A program made the translations under genes and the position numbers. The notes under the pieces were generated by a model. It was not told where the DNA came from. It did no database searches and saw only the letters and a list, made by a program, of their open reading frames with translations. Shown in pieces: positions 22,647-35,862 of a stretch of DNA of 64,000 bases (within the stretch, counting starts at the first letter, position 1; the number at the start of each line of letters is the position of its first letter). The stretch comes from Ricinus communis (lineage: Eukaryota; Streptophyta; Magnoliopsida; Malpighiales; Euphorbiaceae), in assembly GCF_019578655.1 (NCBI RefSeq), contig NC_063265.1, positions 3,134,501 to 3,198,500 of the forward strand, read 5' to 3'.

Positions 22647-24035
22647 TTGCTCCTTCTATCCTTAGGTATTTCTTCTATTTTCTCTAGCTTTTCTCTTCTT
22701 CTCCTTTTATATCATCCGCTTTCATGGAGTCTGTCCAAACACACTCCCAAAATCCTACAATTCAATCCATTAGTAGGGAAGAGCTTTCCTTTCTCTTATC
22801 AAGAAGAGGCTGAAAGCCCTGCCTTTTCTCTTGAGAATGGTGAAAATGACAACCATCTTTACCCTTCTAGGATGAACCTTACTTGTCTGAGCCATCTCCA
22901 AGTTCAGTACAAGATACCTTCTGAGTTTACCCTTAAAGAGTGCCTCGAGCACTTCCCAAGTAATAATGCTCCTAAGTCTAGCCATATTGTGCTACACGAT
23001 GAACACTTGAAAGCCTTCATCAAGGTTGTCATCCTAGATACAAACATATCTATTACTCAGCTACACCCCAATTTTATTAGTCTTTTAGATACTTTTAAGC
23101 AACTTTGTAAAAATTTCAATATCGTCCCTACTCCTTACTTCTTTTCTAGTTTCTACTTTGTTGCTCGTGCAGTCGGGTATGCCTTTATATAGCTCTAAGC
23201 TCGTTCTAGCCATAAAATCCTAGATGATCTCATATGGTCTATACATAACTAGTATGGCTGGTACATTCTTGGTCGCCCATCCTACCGAGTTTGCCAACCT
23301 TTCGAGAAGGGGGCATGTTTCTCCTCTTAGAAAATTGACAAAACTTACTTATTGAGCTATAATATTATGCCTAAAGCTAGCAGACTAAATGAAGCCAAGT
23401 TTTCTGATATGGACATTATAGACAAGATGCTCATGGGTCTGAAGGAATGGTACAAGGGATCCCTCTTGCCCCAATTCTAATTGAGCACATGAGAGAGGTT
23501 CTAAGATAAAAAAGAGTGGAGAAGGCATTTTTCTTTCCGAGGCTGATCACCAAGATCATAAAAAACCTGAGCGTGAATGTAGGAGTAGAGAAGGTGATGA
23601 CTACCTATGTCAATGAGTTGACTGAGAGTAACCTACATAACATAGGTTATAGGAAAATTAGAAGAATTTAGATAGAGACCCTTTCAGAGAGAGTAAAGAA
23701 GAAGAAGAAGAAGAAGAAGAAGAAGAAGAAGAAGAAAAAGAAGAAGAAGAAGAAGAGAGAAGTAGGAAGGAAGAAGGGAATGATGATATAGAAGAGGAGT
23801 CTGATGTAGCCCCTCCAGTAGCAAATCATTAGGTAGATCCCCCTGTTGAGGTACATAATCTAGGAAGGGCTGCAAGACCGAGACAATCACTCATGTAATG
23901 AATTATGAGTAGTTATAGAGGATTAAAGAGATATCTCCAGGAACAAAAAGTAGTATTGGATTAACTTCAGAGACAAGTTCAAGCAAATAAAGTGAAGATT
24001 GACAAGGCTTTAGAGCTTCTGTAGCAGCAGAGCAA
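22647..24035 (+). pseudogene. Gypsy-type transposon protein (plant gag-like, 'putative gypsy type transposon' domain), broken
   Basis: The open frame to 23192 contains IPSEFTLKECLEHFP, then an H-D-E-H-L-K-A-F segment, and QLHPNFISLLDTFKQL, FNIVPTPYFFSSFY. These match in order the Pfam 'putative gypsy type transposon' (Transposase_28) domain, found in N-terminal proteins of large plant Ty3-like elements. A stop at 23190 ends the frame, but coding-like sequence with further stops continues to about 24035, through a Glu/Lys run encoded by (AAG)n and a Gln-rich C-terminal part. No protease or polymerase follows, so the element is non-autonomous or deleted. The true start is uncertain; the first 50 codons before the domain may be leader. 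Confidence 0.65.
23696..23758. repeat. (AAG)n microsatellite
   Basis: About 21 AAG/GAA units with one interruption, within the gag-like remnant, where it encodes a charged run. Confidence 0.95.
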
Positions 24036-25348
24036 ACAGTAGTAGAGATGCCATTCTATTTCATCATTTTTCATAGCATTTTTGGATCTTCTTTTATGTT
24101 TTCTTAACGTTTTATGTTTTTAACTTCTCTTATTTGCTATTATGTTGTTTTTCATTTCTAGTCTATTGTGTTTTAAACTCATATTAAGACTTTCATTTTA
24201 CAATGTAGTGTTTAAGATTTTTAATTTCTTCGGTTTGAGTATTAGTAGCTATAACTTATTCTCTTATCTTCATGCAAGTGGAATTGCAATATCTAATTAT
24301 GGGAACATTGCATCAAAAGGAAAGAATGATATATAGGGAGCACTTCTTCCTTTATCAAAATTGTTATGCTATTTTCTCACATTGAGGATAATGTTTCATT
24401 CACATATGGGGGGGGGGGCTGGGGGTGGAGGGGGATAGAAAAATTTTAGTAGCTATTTGTAGAATTTGAATTTTAGTTAAATATCAAATGCTCAAATTTA
24501 AAATACCTTGATTCTTTTTTGTTGATCCATGATTATATTGTTGACATTAATTAGAAATTAAGATAGATTAGTATGACTAACTCATAATTGTGTAGCATAT
24601 ATTTTGGGTTAAAATTATTTTCACGACGCCTTAACACTATTAACATCGATAATTTATGATATTACAGGTTATTATTAGATTATACTATTTTAGTATTTTT
24701 GAACCTTCTCTTTCTTAAAGTATTAGTAATGATTTATGATGAATCATGAGAAAAAGTTACACTTCAATGTTGTTTAATTACTCAGTAACCGGGAGGCTTC
24801 ATCACAAATATTGGCTCTCGCATAAAAGGTAATTGTTCAATATGAGTAAGCAAAGCTTGCTAAGGTTGTTATATGTTGAGTAACTAGGTTCTTTCACCAC
24901 AAATGTTAGTATTTCATAAAAAGACTATGAACATCCCAAGGAAACGAGTTAGTTATCATCCGAATTCTTAAAAAAAAGATTTGGGATGATGAGAAGAAAG
25001 AGAGAGTAATCTATTGGCAATGGAAAAAGATCAAACTAATGAAAGGGATTGAGACAAGTGCTTTAAATACTAAGATGGTATGAATGAATAGTTTTATAAA
25101 TGATTGAGTTGGTATTGTTAATTTTGTTTCAAGGTTATACACACACTCTTACTTTAATTACTGTGGCACTTTAAGTGAGTTAATTGTATTAGTCTTTCTG
25201 GATGACTAAATTATGTGGCAACTATGAGATTATATCCAAAACTATCGAGTTGTTCCAATGATCCAAGTAGGTTGATTGCTTTCATGGAGTATGGATTGTT
25301 GTTACTTAAGGATAAGTAATAACTTAAGTATGGAAAAATTTGATAACT
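24036..25348 (+). mobile_element. 3' non-coding region of the gypsy-type element
   Basis: No coding potential. It includes a G-rich tract at 24408-24434. Around 24775-24920 there are blocks (CTCAGTAACCGGGAGGCTT.., CGCATAAAAGGTAATTG, GAACATCCCAAGGAAA) that parallel 8098-8265 of the left element, which indicates the two elements are related in their untranslated 3' parts. Confidence 0.45.
24408..24434 (+). repeat. G-rich tract (G11 plus G5 runs)
   Basis: Eleven consecutive G are followed by CT, five G, T, GGA and five G. In plant Ty3 elements such a tract often lies after the coding region. It could form a G-quadruplex. Confidence 0.85.
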
Positions 25349-26634
25349 CTAAATTATAAGTATATTTCATTAGAAATTACCAGTGCTTTTGAGCCATATA
25401 CTTGCAATTCTATAGGACTTTTACTTAATTTTGTTACTAATTTATGATTTATTTTTTTTGAAGGTTCTATAATAATTCTATGAGGAATTGAAGTAATTTG
25501 AAGCATAAATCAACTCTTGGTTCGATTTATGGAAAGCACATGTAAAGAATTTGGAGTTTCAAGCTCAACCGGCACTAGGACCGGCTCAAGAAGGGAGGAT
25601 CGGTTCATGAACCAGTTAAGGAAGTTAGAAGAGTGGGTCGCTGTTGTAAATCGGCTCTACAACCGACTTGCTTGAAGAGAAGAACCTAGATCAGTTCACA
25701 AGATCAGTCTAGAACATAAGGGAAGCTTGGTAAACCAGTGCATTAAAAGAAAGACGTCAAGACTGGTCAGAGAGCCGGTTGAGGACGAGAAACGCACGCT
25801 TATGTTTTAATTTATATTTTTAAAAGAGAGTAAAAGATTTTGTAGGCTAACCCTAGCCTATGGACTATAAATATATCTTATTTACTCCATTAGAGATGTT
25901 GGACAGTTTTTAGAGAGAGAAATAAACACAATATTGTCAAAAGAACAAGATTTGCTACGAGATTTAAAAAGTCTAAAAACTTCAAGATTCAAAGTAGTAT
26001 TTACTTTATCTCTTCTCTAGTTATTTTTTTAGTTTTTGTTTGTTTTTATTATTTGATAAATATGAACAACTCTTATTATAAAGAGAATGATGTAATCTTT
26101 TGGCTGATTTTGGATTAAATTTAGAGTATTTATGTCTTGATTTATTCTTCTTGTGTTGATTGCGTATAAGGAACTCATAGGAGATATGCAGATCCAGGTC
26201 TAGAAGAGTAAATATAATAATCTAGGTAAGGAATATATCTTATTGTTATGATGCAAGAATTATTGCTTCATGGATTTAGCTAATAATTATCCTTTGAGAA
26301 TCGATAATTGTTTGACGAAATACAGGTTAATATCTTGAAAGAGCATTAACATAATTTGGAAATAATTGTCTCTAAAATTGATATTCAAGATCAATTCCAT
26401 TAGATGAAATCCGGATCTCAAGCACCCTAAAATCTAATCAATCTACACTTTTTAGTTTTTTTCTGATATTTATAATTTTCCATTACACAATTTACACTTT
26501 ATTTGTAGAGTCTTACATTTATATATTAACCTTATTCTTATTGGATCGATCTTGATTAAGATCACATACTACAATTGCTATGTGCATTTGTAGATTAAGT
26601 TTTTAGGGATCATATGTCCCCACTTATACATCAA
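25349..26634 (+). mobile_element. Possible 3' LTR of the gypsy-type element
   Basis: The segment starts TGATAACTCTAAATT after an A/G-rich stretch, and a terminus ending ..ATACATCA lies at 26634. The start resembles that of 8719 (TGATAGGTCC). It contains several copies of a CCGGCTC/ACCGGTT-like motif (25570-25790) and a TATA-like ATAAATATA (about 25866). A matching 5' LTR was not found, so the boundaries are tentative. Confidence 0.35.
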
Positions 26635-29182
26635 ATTAATAAATGATTGATATATATTTATTAATTTTAAATAATAAAGTATAAGCAGCGGTTTCAAGCG
26701 TGCATCCAAGTGTCTTTAGTGACTACGACACTGTAGAACTTTTCAACCTAATACGGACCATGCTAGCTAGTCATTGAGACTAGTGCAAAGATGGGAGTAG
26801 CCACCCGAGTAATCATTGGTTTTACTAATGAGTAGCGTTTCTTAAATTCCATAAGAAAGCTTACGCCGTAGAGTCCAGAGATAGATCCAGAAGCCAACAT
26901 CCTTATTTTTGTATATTAGTCTTTAAATTTATTATTTAACAAAGTATTCCCTATAAATGCAATCAATTTATACATAGGCATATCAAAACAACACATAATA
27001 TACCTAAGTCTAGCCCATATTTCATTAATCTAATTTACTAACCAATTATGTACGAAGCCCACCTATTCTAGCCAAATTACATGTTATGCTCTTTGGGTTC
27101 CAATCCTTAAGCTTATTAGACTACTTGTTATGAGAAGGCCCATTTATTGTGATCTCAACCCTAACTAAATTCAAACCCTAATTAATCATGACAAAGTCCG
27201 TTACTCTAATTGGATTTTAGGGTTTCATCCCAGTTAAAGTGGATTAGCCTATTAGACTATCAAATTCATATTGGATCAGTTTTAGTCATAAATTTATGTG
27301 GCCCATTTTTATTAATCAGATATTAGGTTAATACACAATATACAAAGATAAAGAAAACAGAGTAGAAAGAAAAATTCTAACTATTAAAACATGACTACAA
27401 CTACGCTTGCAAAACCGAAAAAATTTAAAACTATACAAAGGCCAAGAATATATTGGAATAAGCTAAAAAAAAATAAAGGGTCCAGCTTGATCAGTCAATC
27501 GGCTCTAGAGTCCCAAGGTGAATTTTTGTTTGTTTTCCATCGTTCACCATTACAATTTCACACTTCAGAGCCGATTTTCACATACACATGTGTTAAAAAA
27601 TAATTAGAATGAGTTAAAACGAGTAAAAATAACAAAATAAAAGTTAGAAAAGCTAAAAAGAATCATGTTTTATTTAGACTTAATTACTAAATCTCATTAA
27701 TAAAAAGATCTAAATATTAAACTCTATAACATGTTTTTAATCAAATATAAAATTGTAATTGGCAAAATATCAAATCTAAAAATCCTAGTTCCTAATATCA
27801 TATTCAAAACCCTATTGTTATGCATATTAATGAAAACCTAATCTAATCATATTTATCAAAGATAAAAACCCTAATCATGCTTCTAAGAAAAAAAGTAATA
27901 TAAAAAAGACAAAAGAAATGAAAGAACCGCTTTTTATAATAGATGCTGATGTATGGTGGAAGAAACCCTCAGGTTTTCACTATGTATGTCGGATCTGTGA
28001 ATCTTAGGCGATGAAAAGGCAGTTGAATAAAAAACATGGTAGAAATCCTGAGTTGGATCTAACTTTGTAAAATCTTCTATCGATTGAAAAAAAGGATTTC
28101 TAAAAGTGCTCTTTCTTAAGTTGCTTGTTTCCCAAAATCACTCTTTCTTAAGTAGCTTGAGTTTTCGAATACTTGCTACGATCGTCAGTGCAATTCCTTT
28201 CTGTTTTCTTTTAATTTTCTTTCTTTTCTTTCTTTTTTAGTGTTTCTTCTCTCTTGGTCTCACTTACGGTCGAATCTTAACTCTTGCCTCCTCCTTGAAG
28301 CCTTAAACACTTTTTACTATTTATAGGGTACGATTTCAAAGGAAACCTAGAAAAAAGGGATAAATCCCATTCATTTATTTAAAATTTGAGTAATTATTGA
28401 TAAAACAATAATTATCGTCAAGAAAATCTTCTAGAATCTGTATATTGACATAAAGTCGTCCAAAAAAATAATGTCGAGGAGTCAAAATTCAATCGGTTCT
28501 ATAAAGAACCGATTTGCTCTATAGAGGAAGTTTTAAAAATTGCAGTTTAGTCCCTAATTTTGTAAAAGTTACTGTTTTAATCGTCAAACTAAATTTTTTT
28601 TGACAATTAGATTTAAATTGATTTCAAAAAGATAATTCCAGCTGGATTAACCTCGATCACAGTCTTAGATTTATCCATCCTTCGCTTCTCGAGATTCGAG
28701 AAAGCAGAAACTCTCATCATAGGATTTTTTATTTTTTTTCTTGATATCTGAATCCGGAAAAGAGGTATTGATATAGAGTATTTCTCTTTTATTTATTTAA
28801 GGGTTAACCGGACCATTTAATAAAAGCTTCATTATTACAATTTCCCTCGGCAGCCAATTCTCGACAAATCAAGGTGTACTGAAGTCAAGGTGTATTGCTC
28901 TCTTTTTCTCTCACTTCCATTTATTATTCGTTACGGGTTAGCTTTTTTTGTTATTATATTTACTCCATTTGTTACTTTTTTTTAATCCAAAAATATCTTT
29001 TTTTTAATATTTATGATGTAGGTAAAATAAAGTAATGCTATATAGCTTACTTTTCGGATAAAGAGTCAATTTACCTCTTGAATTTATATCAAATAACCAA
29101 CTAAATTTAATTTAAATTTTTTCAATAAATAGCTCCATGAACTTATTTTCAAAAATCAAATATATCAAATAGCCTTCTGAAC
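26635..29182 (-). mobile_element. Non-coding retroelement-like region, apparently minus-oriented
   Basis: No gene seen. On the minus strand a TATAAATA box (28325-28318) precedes a leader-like stretch. The segment 28436-28800 parallels 7010-7450: an AGTTTAG-type block, then GATATCTG(A/G)ATCCG(G/A)AAA. It may be the LTR or leader of another element. A CGGCTCTAGAGTC-like motif recurs at 27490. The final 150 bases before 29188 are plain AT-rich flank. Confidence 0.35.
28318..28325 (-). promoter_or_regulatory. TATA box, minus strand, in retroelement-like region
   Basis: TATAAATA in a locally GC-richer context (CCTATAAATAG), followed on the minus strand by a leader-like sequence. No gene lies downstream, so it is probably a relic LTR promoter. 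Confidence 0.4.
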
Positions 29183-29187
29183 TTATC

Positions 29188-32100
29188 TGTAACACCCGGA
29201 ATTTTTTATATATTTAATAATTAGTTTTTATTTAAGTTAATTTTAGCTTTATTTTTATTCGGTTTAATTGGAATGATTTAAATACAAATTTTGAATGTTC
29301 ATGTTAGATAAATAAATGAGTTATTTTCCATATCCAATTAGTTTGATTTTTAAGGAGTAATTAAGTAAGCTACTTGAGAAATGATTATATTTTGGTTATT
29401 CAAATTTTTTTCCAAATGCATATTTATATAAGTAAAATTATATATTGGAAAATTATGGTAGAATTGTAAAGGATGTTTATAAAGGAATTTTGGGAAAATT
29501 GGTATTATAATTGATTAGTAGTATTAAATTTAAGTTGGAAATTGATTATTTAATTTAATTGTGTGTTAGGACTAAATTAGAAATTTATTTTGGAATAAGG
29601 ATTGAAAGTATAATGTTATTTTTATGGGGTTTTAATGGAAATTTGTGAGCTTGGTATTTTTGTAAATAAATATGTCGGTCAGGGGTATTTTTGTAATTGT
29701 GTATTTTCAATAATTCGGATTTGGCCCAAATTAATTAGTTAAGGGCTTAATTGAAAGGCTAAAGGAAAGTTTGGGGGTTAAATTGGAATTCTGCAAGATG
29801 AAATTGTAAGTAATTAAGAAAGTTGAGGGACCAAATTGTAGTAAGGAAAAGTTCGGGGGCCTAATGTCGATATTGAAAGAAATGGAATCGGGGAGAGAGA
29901 AAGTAGAGAGAGAGAGAGAGTGCCACGGGAAGAGAGAGAGAGATTGCAGGCCGGTGGCGAGCTCCGGGCGCTGAGGGCGCAGCTCCGTGATAGCGTGAGG
30001 CGGAATCGCGCGTGTGGCGGCCGTGGCTTTCAGAGGCCTTCCGATCTCGGTGGCGATCAGCCTCCCCTTGGAGAGCTTCCTTTGGCGGCCGGCTTCGGTT
30101 TGGTGGCCGGAGGAGAGAGTTCTGGCGAAGTGGTGGCATTGTTTTCCGGTTTTTCCCGTGAGCTCCGGAGGATGGACGATCGGAGGACGTATCCCGACTC
30201 TCCCTCAGCTCAAGCTTCGTGATGGCACCGGTTTGGTGGCGATCGGGCTTCGTTCGAATCGACGGTCGAGATCATCCGCAAATCTCTCAGGGATGATCGG
30301 GTGTCAAATCGAAAATCGAAAGCGGGATCGCCTCTTGGCCGTCAGTGAGTTCGATGGTGTGTTCGGATCGTCGATCGGACTCCCGTGAGGCGAGTCGGCC
30401 GAGCGATCGAGCGTCGATAATTATCTTTGGCCCGTTAATTGTAGAAATTCTTGGTTTAATTGTGTCTATTGGATTATTTTGAGTATTTGATGGTATTGTG
30501 AGTCAAAAATAATTGTCATCGGTTTGCCTCAGATTTTGTGTGTGAGTCGGAAATAGTGAAGTTTGGGGACCCGACTCCGTTGTTTAAATTGTTGGATATT
30601 TAGAGTGTTTTTCCGGCAGTCCTGGACCCGTTTTACGGGGTAATGTTCGTGTTGTAGGGGAGGTTCACGAATTTTCGGTAGTTCCCGAGTCGAGATTCTT
30701 AGACAGTCTAGGAATCTAGACCTATGATATATTGTAATTGTTTCATCGTTTTGATAAATTGTTTTCCGTGACTAGATTGTCGGCTCGCTCGCCCTACCGA
30801 GGCAATCAAGCGAGCTAGGAGGTCGCCAAACCCTGTGAGTTAAAGTCATTTAATCATTGCACTATTGCTAAGTCCGATTTTAATATGCTATTTTGAAAGT
30901 TTATGTTTAACATGGTTACTAATATCTCAACGTAAATAATTTTACTGGATTATTAATTATTGAAGATAATATGAGTATTATTATAGTAATGTTATAATAA
31001 TTCCAAATATTATCAGTTTTCCACCTGAGTTGCCTGATGTTTTACTCTTAATTGTTAATCATTAATTTGATATGGTTGAATGACTTCATTATACAATAAT
31101 ATTTATTAAATGGATGATTGTGTCTTGGGAAATGTGGCTTGTAGAACATGCCACCCGATGGTTACATCGTGTGATTATGGACATAAGGTTATTATGGATT
31201 TGTTTGCCCTGATCGAGCATTGCTCTCTGGGCTGAGTTCAGTTGATTGCCGGAGGTAAGGTCCCTGGTTGAGCATTGCTCTCGGGGCGCCGGCTTATTTG
31301 GATACTTAAGTGACCGGTGGAGGTAAGGTCCCTGGTCGAGCATTGCTCTTGGGGGCCTTATTGGATTAAGAGAGCCGAATGGCTACTAGATTTCTTATTT
31401 GGATACTTAAGTGACCGGTGGAGGTAAGGTCCCCGGTCGAGCATTGCTCTCGGGGCTACCTTATTGGATTAAGAGAGCCGAATGGCTACTAGATTTCTTA
31501 TTTGAATACCTAAGTGACGGTGGAGGTAAGGTCCCCGGTCGAGCATTGCTCTCGGGGCGCGATCTTATTGGATTAAGAGAGCCGAATGGCTACTAGATTT
31601 TGGGGTTTAGGGTTCTACCGAGCCACTCGTCCCGTAAAAGTAAAAATATATTTTTACTTATTTATTTATTAATTTATTATGGTATGATTATAATATGGAT
31701 TGTATTTACGTGCATGGTTGATATATTGATTCGAATGATCAATATTTTCTGTGAAGAAAGTAATAGGGTATGATTATAGTATGATTGGTATTTATGTGCA
31801 TGGTTTGATATACTGATTTGAATAATCTATGTTTTCTGAGAAGAATGCAATAGTCCCCAGATTATTTGATTTTAACTCACTCTCGAGACTGACAGTCTCC
31901 ATTTATGTTTTTTTCAGATTCGTGACTGTTAGTTCTCCTGCGACTCTTATTCAGTAACCCGACTCCTTCATCATCGGGTGATGTAATCGATTTGGTATGT
32001 AAATTGGTAAATCTTAGATTCTCCGCAGTAGTAATTAGTAGATGTATCAGTTGTAAATTTTCTGAGCTTCGGGTCTCGCCTAGTTTTTCTGGTAGACCGA

Positions 32101-32268
32101 AGTAATTTTGTAAAGTGTAACTATTAAGATAAATTGTGGCTTTAATAATATTAATTTGAGATGAGATTTGTTTAAATCAGTGAGTGTCAGGCTTACTACG
32201 GGTTTCGGTGGCCTTAAGCCTACCCATTTCCTAGTGCCGGTCACGGGCCCACGGGTGGGGTCGTGACA
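29188..32268 (+). mobile_element. Solo LTR, copy 2 of the Ty3-like LTR family
   Basis: Starts TGTAACACCC and ends GGGGTCGTGACA, flanked by a perfect 5-bp duplication TTATC (29183-29187 and 32269-32273). It is 3081 bp long, 1.1 kb longer than copy 1. The tail from about 30833 matches copy 1 closely, including the minisatellite and the terminal 95 bases. The head differs: it has an AT-rich first part and a GC-rich block (29880-30420) unrelated by eye to the GC-rich block in copy 1. Frames of 92-124 codons in the GC-rich block show no domain and are probably by-products of base composition. No internal retroviral coding region is present. Confidence 0.8.
31251..31610 (+). repeat. Minisatellite inside solo LTR copy 2 (about 4 units)
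   Basis: Units starting GGAGGTAAGGTCC occur at about 31251, 31318, 31420 and 31521, each with GGTCGAGCATTGCTCT (or one mismatch); three are followed by the GGATTAAGAGAGCCGAATGG block. Units are about 100 bases, the first one shorter. Confidence 0.9.
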
Positions 32269-32273
32269 TTATC

Positions 32274-33626
32274 CAATGGTCAAATACACCCAATTTAAAA
32301 ATTTTCAAGAAAATAAAATAACATTAGATTCTTAGGTTTAATGAATTATAAAAATTAAAAATTATATTTATTTCATTAATTTACTGATACAATTTTAGTG
32401 ATGCATTACAGAACAGTGTATTTGGCAAAACTTAAAATTAAGATTTAATTGACTCAAAAATTATAAACATTATATAAGTCAAATTTCAACTCTTTAAGGA
32501 TTAAATAAGTCAAATTTCAACTTTCTAAAAATTAAATAAGTTAATTTCAACTTTCTAAGAATTCAATAAGTCAATTTCAGCTTTCTTAACAAATACATTC
32601 ATAAGTTGTTGCAAGTCATTCCTGAACACATTCTTATATAGCGCACTACTAGATATTGTATTAGTAAATTAATGAAATAAATATTATTTTAAATTTTTAT
32701 AGTTCAACAAAAAAAAATATTAAAATTTAATATTATTTCACTTTCTAAAAAAATTTTAAATTGAGTATATTTGATATTGGACACAAGTTCAAAGACTTAT
32801 TTGCTGAAAAATTCAAATCGAATGTATTTAATTTTTAAACATAAATTTAAAAATTCATTTGCTAAAAATTTAAATTAAGTGTATTTAATTCTTAATCATA
32901 AGTGTGGAGGGGCTTTAGCCTTCTTTTTCCTTTTAAATAAACACAAAAAACATGCCAGTGACCTACTCGGTGACATTACTCAAAACCTTTTCCAATCAAT
33001 CACATGATAGTATTGATATAAACAAAATAGAAGTTCATAATAGATTTGAAAATTGTAAAGATCCATGTATTTTACTATAATTAATTTTAAATTTAATATT
33101 AATAGATTATATATCATATTAAAATTGCCCTTGCCTATTTCAAAATATATAAACCCCACTTTGATTTCTATCAACTCTTGCCAATGTGGCATATAATGCC
33201 TTTAGAAAACTCTTCTTAATATTTTGAAATTACTATTTCGATTAATAAAATAATTTTAAAAAATATTATATATCACATTAAATGAATAAGAGGTAGTAAA
33301 TAATTTAACTTAATTAGATTTAATTAGTTATAATTTAGTTATAAATATTATAAATTAATTAATATGATTAATTATTGTTTTGTTTTTGTGGTAAATATAG
33401 TTGTGTTTGATTACTTTAAATACCCGAAAAAAATTTGTAGGTTGGTTGTGGAACAAATATTAATGACGGACCGCCTATAATTAATTGTGATCTGGCGGTG
33501 CTTACATTTATAAATAGCATAAACTATACAGTAAAAAAGTAAAATATATTAATAAAATACATTTTCATTAAATACTTAAAATCAATAGATTTTATTTTTA
33601 ATCTTGTTATATTTCTTTCTTTGTTT
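32274..33626. other. AT-rich intergenic region, no gene seen
   Basis: Sequence between the solo LTR and the subtilase pseudogene. Around 32460-32620 a short phrase (AAGTCAATTTCAACTTTCTAAGAATTAAAT-like) is repeated about four times imperfectly. Otherwise nothing is recognisable. Confidence 0.65.
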
Positions 33627-35062
<1,436 letters not shown>

Positions 35063-35107
35063 ATAAGTTGAAGCAGTTTTCTTTTTTAAGATATATATAT
35101 ATTTATA

Positions 35108-35342
35108 GATCCAATTTATCGTAATCGATTAGTTAACATGTTGGTTAACCATATTCTGAAACATGGAAAAAAACCATTGGCTTATCAAATTATCTATCGA
35201 GCCATGAAAAAGATTCAATAAAAGACAGAAACAAATCCACTATTTGTTTTACATCAAGCAATACATGGAATAACTCCCGATACAGCAGTAAAAGCAAGAC
35301 GTGTAGGCGGATTGACTCATCAAGTTCCCGTTGAAATATGAT
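35108..35342 (+). pseudogene. rps7: Plastid rps7 fragment
   Basis: The frame reads [14 protein letters not shown].. then [12 protein letters not shown], a TAA, and [21 protein letters not shown]. This matches about residues 14-92 of the 155-residue plastid ribosomal protein S7. The TAA at 35219-35221 replaces a CAA Gln codon, a C-to-T change. Both ends of the gene are missing. Confidence 0.85.
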
Positions 35343-35526
35343 CCACACACTTTACTTTTGATTCGCTCTAAAAAAGCGAAATTCAAAAGGGAATTCTCAA
35401 TTTTTTATTTTTTTGTTTAGAATTTCTAACTTCTATTAGAAATTTTTATTTTGTATTTATATTTTTTTTTAAAATTTTTTCATTTTTATTTATTTTAATT
35501 TTGATTTGAATTATTTTAATTTTATT

Positions 35527-35562
35527 AGGACTATACGGACTCGAACTGTAGACCTTCTCGGT
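35527..35562 (-). pseudogene. trnV-UAC: trnV-UAC 3' exon fragment, plastid-derived
   Basis: The minus strand reads CCGAGAAGGTCTACAGTTCGAGTCC.. ending in TATAGTCCTA, which fits the 3' half (anticodon-stem end, T-arm, acceptor) of plastid tRNA-Val(UAC). The 5' exon is absent and the adjoining sequence would be the intron end. Recognised from memory of the tRNA, so moderate confidence. Confidence 0.55.
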
Positions 35563-35827
35563 AATCCCCACTCGGACCAAGACATAACTTTTACTTGTTC
35601 AAATAACAATTAAGGTGAAGCAGGGTCAGGAACAACGAATCTATTTATGATAAACATATTTATTTTGTAAATTCTTCTTTTTTGAGAATAATCAAAAAAG
35701 GAAAGTGTTCAATTGGAACATAAAACCGTGACTAAATTTATCCTAGTTACTCTTTGACGTTGTGGATGAAGGAAGGAACTTCTCCAACGAGGAAAATGAT
35801 CTATTGACTTCGAAAGAAATGAAGGAG

Positions 35828-35862
35828 GAGCCGTATGAGGTGAAAATCTCATTGTACGGTTT
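35828..35862 (+). ncRNA. Group II intron domain V-like hairpin (relic)
   Basis: GAGCCGTATGAGG..CCTCAT-type stem closes with TGTACGGTT, the shape of domain V of plastid group II introns; one extra T in the descending strand would disturb the helix. It has no exon neighbours here and is a relic of plastid DNA. Confidence 0.55.

Noticed and set aside
29861..30388. Open frames of 84-124 codons in a GC-rich block
   Set aside because: Same situation in solo LTR copy 2; the block is not shared with copy 1 and no domain is recognisable.
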